This document shows, piece after piece, positions 61,484 to 64,000 of a stretch of DNA of 64,000 nucleotides. The stretch is from a bacterium (GTDB taxonomy: Bacteria > Bacteroidota > Ignavibacteria > Kapaibacteriales > UBA7675). The DNA is taken from NCBI GenBank assembly GCA_030430495.1, contig JAUIKM010000032.1, positions 1 to 64,000 of the forward strand, in the 5' to 3' direction. The position numbers and the translations under genes are program-made. The notes beneath the pieces are model-generated. The model worked only from the letters and a program-made list of their open reading frames with translations, was not told where the DNA came from and searched no databases. Numbering within the stretch: the first letter of the stretch is position 1; each line of letters opens with the position of its first letter.

Positions 61484-62791
61484 CTAAAACCCATATCGCA
61501 CACGCACAAAGGCGTTGGAGTTGTGCTTTAAACCGCCAAAGAACGAGAAGTCCTCGCCGCCCATCAGCAAGGCGCCAAACGACAAGTTTAAAGCGTCGCT
61601 CCATTGATAGGAGGCCGTCGCCCGCACGTGGTAGTCTTCCTCCAGCGAGTAAATGCCGAAGAGTCCCAGTTGCAGCGTCTGGCGCAGCGCCCGCAGCGTT
61701 AAACGCCCGGTGATCCACTGGCGGTTCTCGTCCGGCTCGTACTGCGGCGTGGGCGAGTTGGCCAGCAATGCCTCGTGGTCCGCCGTCTGCTCCAGGTAAT
61801 ACTGCGCCGCGCCCGTCAGATTGCTGACGATCTCGTGCTCGTAACCCGCCAGGATGCGAATCTGTGAATTCGGAATAAAGGGATTGTCGCCGTCGGGATC
61901 GTCGGCCGAGTCGTAATACGACGCCTCCGCGTTGGCCAGGCCGCCCAGCAGCGGCAGGCGCACGCTCGCCCCCGCCGTGTTTAAAGGCGCAAACGTCGGC
62001 ATACCGCTGTTGACATCAAATGCCGTCGGTTGTTTGAAAAATCCGACGGAGCCGTAGAGCGAAATCTCCGCGCTGCCGACCGAGCGGTACACGCGCGCCG
62101 CAAACTCGCCCTTGTCCAGCGTGCGCCGCGGATACTGCGGGCTGATGGGCATCTCCAGTACGGCCGGGCCGACAATTGCGCCGGCCGCCGAATTGAAGAA
62201 TGTTAACCGCTCGCCGCTGATAAAACGATCGGACGTGTAAATGGGCAGCCAGACCAGATCGACATTGGCCACGCCATTGTAGATTGCGAACTTGACGGCC
62301 GTGGCCGGCGCTTTCAGGAACTCGTCGTTGCGACCGGCGAAAAAGGACACAAAGTCCTTGGGGAACAGGTCGTTGAGAAAAACAAAGTCGCCCGTGCCCC
62401 AGGTGAGAATCTGGCGTCCGGCGCGAATGTTAAGCCAGTCCGCCGCGCGGATGTCGATGTAGGCCTGCCGCAGGTCGAAGTCCGTTAAACCCAGCACGTC
62501 GTCGGCAACGAAGTCCGCCTTGACGATCAGGTCGGCGACGCTGCCGCGGTGGCTGACGTCCAGCCGGAAACGCGCCTCGCTTAACAGAATGTCTTCGTCC
62601 GCGCCGGGGCCCGCGTCAAAGCGCGCGGCGGCGGCGAGTTCGGCAAAACCGTGAATCTCGGGCAGCGTGATATCATCGCCCCAGTCGTCGTCGCCCCAAT
62701 CATCTCCCGATTCATCCCACTCGTCCTGCGCTTGCAGGACGGTCGCCGCGCCGAAAAGCAGCAAAAACAGCAGTGTGAATTTGTGCATCAT
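61484..62791 (-). CDS. outer-membrane beta-barrel (DUF1302-like) protein of an RND/MMPL operon
   Basis: A 435-aa protein with a signal peptide (cleavage after VLQAQ), an acidic repeat (DEWDESGDDWGDDDWGDD) and a barrel domain (INIRAGRQILTWGTGDFVFLNDLFP, ending FVRVRYGF). The GRQxxxWGxxD motif is typical of DUF1302-like barrels. It overlaps the upstream LolA-like gene (ATGA). It is probably the outer-membrane component or acceptor for the RND/MMPL exporter. Confidence 0.85.
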   Translation of the reverse strand: MMHKFTLLFLLLFGAATVLQAQDEWDESGDDWGDDDWGDDITLPEIHGFAELAAAARFDAGPGADEDILLSEARFRLDVSHRGSVADLIVKADFVADDVLGLTDFDLRQAYIDIRAADWLNIRAGRQILTWGTGDFVFLNDLFPKDFVSFFAGRNDEFLKAPATAVKFAIYNGVANVDLVWLPIYTSDRFISGERLTFFNSAAGAIVGPAVLEMPISPQYPRRTLDKGEFAARVYRSVGSAEISLYGSVGFFKQPTAFDVNSGMPTFAPLNTAGASVRLPLLGGLANAEASYYDSADDPDGDNPFIPNSQIRILAGYEHEIVSNLTGAAQYYLEQTADHEALLANSPTPQYEPDENRQWITGRLTLRALRQTLQLGLFGIYSLEEDYHVRATASYQWSDALNLSFGALLMGGEDFSFFGGLKHNSNAFVRVRYGF

Positions 62792-63630
62792 TTGCCGCGC
62801 CCGGTTAACAGGGACATCGGTGGATTGCGCAGCGATTTCTCGGCAAAGGCGGACTCGGGCACGTCGATGTCGTAGGCGATGTTGCGCAGTTCGGCCAGCG
62901 TGTAGCCGCCGTTGGCCAGGTCCGACACCTTCATTTTGGTGACGGTCGGGTGGCCCTGGACGACTTCGGTTTCGACGGCTTCGATGCGGCGGTAGACTTT
63001 GCCGCCGCCGTCCGTGTATTCCATTTTCACCGGCAGAAATGTCTTTTTGTCGATCCAGACTTTCCACGAGCTGAATTCAACGCCGGACTTGTCTTTCGGC
63101 GTGTTTTCAATGACGTAGTGTTCGGCCGTGGTTTCCACCAGTTTGTGCGCGTCGTCGTTGACGCGGCGGCCGGAGACGTCTTCGTACAGAAAGTGTGAAC
63201 CGACAAAACTCGTGCGTTTGTCGCCGGCGGAAATGCGTTTAACAAGGTCGAGGTCCGGCAGGTAGAGCCAGCGGTCGTCGTCGCCCTGTGCGCGTTTTTT
63301 CACCAGAAACACCGTATTGCGCACGTCGGCCGGGCGGCTGAAGTGCACCAGGTACAGTTGGTCGCCGGCGTCCGTGACGTCGCGGCGCACGATGTTAAAC
63401 TGGCGATAGCGTTTGTTGCCCGCCGGATCGACGATTGTTAAACGCACCGAGGAGCGTCCATCCGCACCGGCGTAGTACGCGACGATGTTGGCCTTGCGGA
63501 CAATTTCATCCGCCGACATGCCCTGCGCCTGGAGATTTGCACCTGCGAGGTTAACCAGAAAAATCAAGCCGGCAATGGCCAGGAAAGGCTGCAAAAGATT
63601 CATCCGAACGTTCTGTTTGTTCCCATTCAT
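62788..63630 (-). CDS. LolA-like outer-membrane lipoprotein-sorting protein
   Basis: A 280-aa periplasmic protein with a signal peptide (cleavage near LQAQG). The mature part (RSSVRLTIVDPAGNKRYRQFNIVRRDV, FLVKKRAQGDDDRWLYLPDLDLVKRISAGDKRTSFVGSHFLYEDVS, KVWIDKKTFLPVKMEY) is the LolA-like family that accompanies MMPL transporters. It overlaps the exporter stop by four bases and the barrel start by four bases, so the three genes are tightly coupled. Confidence 0.9.
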   Translation of the reverse strand: MNGNKQNVRMNLLQPFLAIAGLIFLVNLAGANLQAQGMSADEIVRKANIVAYYAGADGRSSVRLTIVDPAGNKRYRQFNIVRRDVTDAGDQLYLVHFSRPADVRNTVFLVKKRAQGDDDRWLYLPDLDLVKRISAGDKRTSFVGSHFLYEDVSGRRVNDDAHKLVETTAEHYVIENTPKDKSGVEFSSWKVWIDKKTFLPVKMEYTDGGGKVYRRIEAVETEVVQGHPTVTKMKVSDLANGGYTLAELRNIAYDIDVPESAFAEKSLRNPPMSLLTGRGK

Positions 63631-64000
63631 AGTTGCGACTCCGAGATATTGTCCTTAAACAGTAGCCTGCGCAGTAATTGCATGATAGCCGGAAGTAAAA
63701 TGAGCGTCACCACGCAGGAGACGATCATAATCATGGCCAGAAACATGCCGACCGTTTCGTAGGGAACCAGCGGCGAGAACAGCAGCGGCAGGAATCCAAG
63801 TGCGATAATAATCGCGTTGCGCGTTATGGCGCGCGCCGGTTCGGCAAAGAGGATTTCCAGCGTGACGGCCCAGTTGCGTTTTTCGGCGTAAATCGAGCGG
63901 CAGCGCTGGATAAAGTGGATTGCAAAGTCGACCGAGAGACCCAGCGTCAGCGAACTCAGCACGGCGATCGGCATGTCGTAGTCGCGGCCCATCAGGCCGA
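63627..64000 (-). CDS. RND/MMPL family transporter, C-terminal part (5' end outside window)
   Basis: The last 120 residues of an MMPL-type RND exporter: LSSLTLGLSVDFAIHF (TM helix with the conserved Gly/Asp motif), ITRNAIIIALGFLPLLFSPL and MFLAMIMIVSCVVTLILLPAIMQLLRRLLF. The frame is open to the window end. With the LolA-like and barrel genes it forms an envelope lipid or polymer export operon (inference). Confidence 0.9.
   Translation of the reverse strand, partial: GLMGRDYDMPIAVLSSLTLGLSVDFAIHFIQRCRSIYAEKRNWAVTLEILFAEPARAITRNAIIIALGFLPLLFSPLVPYETVGMFLAMIMIVSCVVTLILLPAIMQLLRRLLFKDNISESQL

Overview
The window reads as a piece of the chromosome of a Gram-negative bacterium of the Bacteroidota/Chlorobiota (FCB) group with a fairly GC-rich genome. 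The evidence is at least three proteins with a C-terminal type IX secretion (T9SS type A) sorting domain, two TonB-dependent receptors with N-terminal carboxypeptidase-regulatory domains, OmpA proteins (one with a long calcium-binding TSP3-like repeat stalk), YceI, DoxX, a Haem_bd-type cytochrome and DUF1573. I cannot name a genus. No rRNA, tRNA or CRISPR array was seen.

Left part (1-17 kb). The end of an Asp/Ala- and Gly-repeat protein is followed by envelope genes: a PepSY lipoprotein, a c-type cytochrome lipoprotein, a small membrane protein, YceI and a haem-binding protein. Next come a response-regulator/thioredoxin-reductase-like fusion, a methyltransferase and DoxX. A 21-bp minisatellite and an AT-rich orphan gene follow, then an OmpA-family barrel, an aspartase fused to a cyclic-nucleotide-binding domain, an RluA/RlmK-like double rRNA-modification enzyme and a luciferase-like monooxygenase.

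TetR/outer-membrane cluster (17-23.4 kb). A TetR regulator is preceded by two 17-bp inverted repeats of the form rCAyACAnnnTGTATGy. Closely related palindromes recur between four small predicted outer-membrane proteins that form an A-B-A-B tandem array, and again three times in the 630-bp gap before a large OmpA/TSP3 protein. This looks like a local regulon.

Receptors, toxin-antitoxin-like pair and LytSR (23.5-32.4 kb). Two paralogous TonB-dependent receptors flank an XRE-ImmA/IrrE metallopeptidase and a DUF4411 PIN-like protein whose start codon is missing. A LytS/YesM-type kinase and LytTR regulator follow.

Island (32.4-38.7 kb). The last 40 bp of the LytTR gene are repeated exactly at 38707-38746, bracketing an AT-richer block. 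It holds a small Cys-containing ORF, DUF1573, two paralogous secreted proteins with 16 conserved cysteines, a small T9SS protein and a large beta-propeller T9SS protein. This is the best candidate in the window for an undescribed cell-surface system.

Right part (38.8-64 kb). An alpha/beta hydrolase, a Fur-family regulator overlapping a MerC-domain protein (probable zinc homeostasis), lipoproteins, two tandem 113-aa secreted paralogues plus a broken third gene, and a voltage-gated-type K+ channel. Then an ECF sigma factor coupled to a membrane protein with a T9SS tail, a YCII/ECF42 pair, and the complete four-gene ligase-associated DNA-repair operon (exonuclease, ATP-dependent ligase, Lhr-like helicase, PdeM). 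An AT-rich AAA-ATPase/subtilase pair follows, and the window ends with an RND/MMPL transporter, LolA-like and outer-membrane protein operon.

A compositional break runs across the window. TTAA, and especially GTTAAC/GTTTAAC/GTTAAAC, is almost absent from the GC-rich genes before about 26 kb but very frequent after it, in coding and non-coding DNA alike. All counts here were made by eye.
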